This document shows, one piece after another, positions 62,697 through 64,000 of a stretch of 64,000 nt of DNA. The first letter of the stretch is position 1; the number at the start of each line of letters is the position of its first letter. The stretch covers positions 1,860,001-1,924,000 of the forward strand of contig JACZZP010000017.1 of assembly GCA_015183035.1 (NCBI GenBank), read 5' to 3'. The translations under genes were made by a program, and so were the position numbers. The notes below the pieces were generated by a model. It was not told the origin of the DNA and ran no database searches. It worked only from the letters and a program-made list of their open reading frames with translations. This DNA comes from Meloidogyne chitwoodi. Lineage: Eukaryota; Nematoda; Chromadorea; Rhabditida; Meloidogynidae.

Positions 62697-64000
62697 AAAA
62701 TGAAGAGTTCAAGACAACAACTTGTTTAGTTTTATCTTATCAAATTAATTGGAGAAAGGAAAAAATTAATTAAATTTTTTTAATTTAAAAAAAAATTATT
62801 TTGTTGGAGGAGACTGTGTACTTTTGCTTAGTATGTATTAGTAGTTAATCTTCTCTCTTTTAATTAAATAAATAAAACAACTAAATAGCCAAAGAAAAAA
62901 TTTAAAAACATCATTAAAAATATTTTAAAAGATTTAAATTAAAAAAACAACAAAAATTAAATTTTTTTCAAAATGTCAACAATCTTTAAAAAAAATTTAA
63001 TTTAATTAAAAAATGTAAATATATATGTATACTTATTTTTAAATGTCAAAAAATTCGCAAAAATATAAGAAAAATAGGAAAAAGATGATTTTATAGTTAG
63101 TTAAAAAATTAAAAAAAGAATAAAAAATCTCATTCCAACAAACTCAAAAAAAAATTAAAATGTTTTTTCTTTGTAATTTTTATTATTTAAATATATAAAT
63201 ATTGTGTGAATAATTAATTATTATTTTATTATTTTTTTATTTGATTTTTTCCCTTTGAGGGAGAGAGGGGGTATTCACAGCGCCTGTGACAATAATTCTC
63301 TAAAAACATTTTTGCTTTAAACATTTTTTAGAAACACATTCTAAACATTCATTTTTTTAATTATAATTTTTCTGATTTTTTTGTTTTTCTGGTGGGACGT
63401 TTTGACGCGAAGTCGTTTTGGTGCGGACACTCGAAATAATTAAAAAAAATTTTTTCTAAAAAATTGTTAAATATTTTCCTTTTTAATCTCTTATATTTAT
63501 AAAAATTTTTCTTTCTTAAAATTTTTTAAAAATAATTTTTAAATAATTTTTTTTTATATTTTCCTCTTTTTTTCTTCACAAAATTGCTTGAATTAAATCA
63601 TTAAAAAATTTTTTTTTTAATGTGATCATCATCAAAAAAAATAAAATAAATTTTTTCTAGGATAAAATAAAAATAGCCCTTTGAATCTACTTAAAAAATA
63701 ATTTTTTTTTAATTTTTTTATTTATTTTTTTATTCTCGGTAGGAGTTCAACCGTCCTTTTCCCCCTTCTACTCAGTTTAATATATTTTTTTTCTTCTTTT
63801 TACTTTTAAAATTTCTTCAAGAAACCTCTCTACTGGAGAGGGATATTCTTTTACTTTTTTTATTTTTTTTTATTTTCTCATCATCCGATTTTGACCAGTC
63901 GATATTTTTGGGGTTGGCGCCGGCGGCACACATTCTCTCACAAACAAAAACCCCACCCTGTTCTTCACATTAAATATCCAAACCGCAATTAAATAGAAAT
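62697..64000. other. Intergenic at window end, no gene seen
   Basis: Cyclin 3' UTR then A/T runs. Less A/T-rich patches at 63240-63300, 63390-63440 (GGGACGTTTTGACGCGAAGT) and 63730-63960 (GGGGTTGGCGCCGGCGGCAC) have no frame I can support; the last may be the promoter or first exon of a gene beyond the window. Confidence 0.45.

Overview
The window is nuclear DNA of a nematode. Genes have many short introns (often 30-80 bp, GT-AG), the DNA is extremely AT-rich (non-coding parts mostly A/T runs), and the recognisable proteins are metazoan with nematode flavour (lit-1/NLK, frl-1 formin, pitp-1, chin-1, an HNF4-type nuclear receptor, a tyrosinase fragment, an astacin-like protein). The composition and very short introns fit a tylenchid plant parasite such as Meloidogyne; that placement is an inference. 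Several genes have a TTT(T)AG or TTTTCAG acceptor just upstream of the first ATG with no visible donor, which fits spliced-leader trans-splicing.

Layout: 0.4-1.8 kb, inverted duplication of a small unrecognised membrane-protein gene, both copies damaged. 2.4-5.85 kb (-), Nemo-like kinase lit-1. 5.85-10.87 kb, mostly empty, with one GC-rich island. 10.87-14.1 kb (-), secreted somatomedin-B plus TSP1 protein with a possible second promoter. 14.1-20.1 kb, empty AT-rich DNA with a hairpin element. 20.1-26.4 kb (+), FMNL-type formin frl-1. 27.05-27.76 kb (+), truncated tyrosinase. 28.0-29.4 kb (-), secreted hemopexin-like protein. 29.4-30.4 kb, non-autonomous hAT-like transposon with perfect 8-bp target duplication. 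31.4-33.6 kb (-), membrane-anchored astacin-like/EGF/CUB protein without the zinc site. 33.6-37.8 kb, no gene. 37.8-42.8 kb (-), pitp-1 (RdgB), divergent from chin-1 (chimaerin, +, 43.3-45.8 kb). 46-52.1 kb, AT desert with one orphan coiled-coil ORF, a 121-bp MITE and minisatellites. 52.1-52.7 kb, Mutator-like foldback element with perfect 9-bp target duplication, immediately upstream of a nuclear receptor gene (52.8-59.5 kb, +). 60.8-62.7 kb (+), cyclin G/I-like gene with a tRNA-like sequence in an intron. 62.7-64 kb, no gene.

The most unusual locus is at 53.47-55.0 kb. A separate minus-strand gene lies inside a 2.2-kb intron that splits the first zinc finger of the nuclear receptor. It encodes what reads as an Abl-type SH3 domain (lacking the conserved Trp and Pro of the ligand groove), an acidic linker, a CxxC zinc-finger-like segment and a C-terminal GIY-YIG-like nuclease domain. 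This combination is not one I know. The signalling genes (lit-1, frl-1, pitp-1, chin-1, cyclin, receptor) show no operon-like arrangement beyond one divergent pair.
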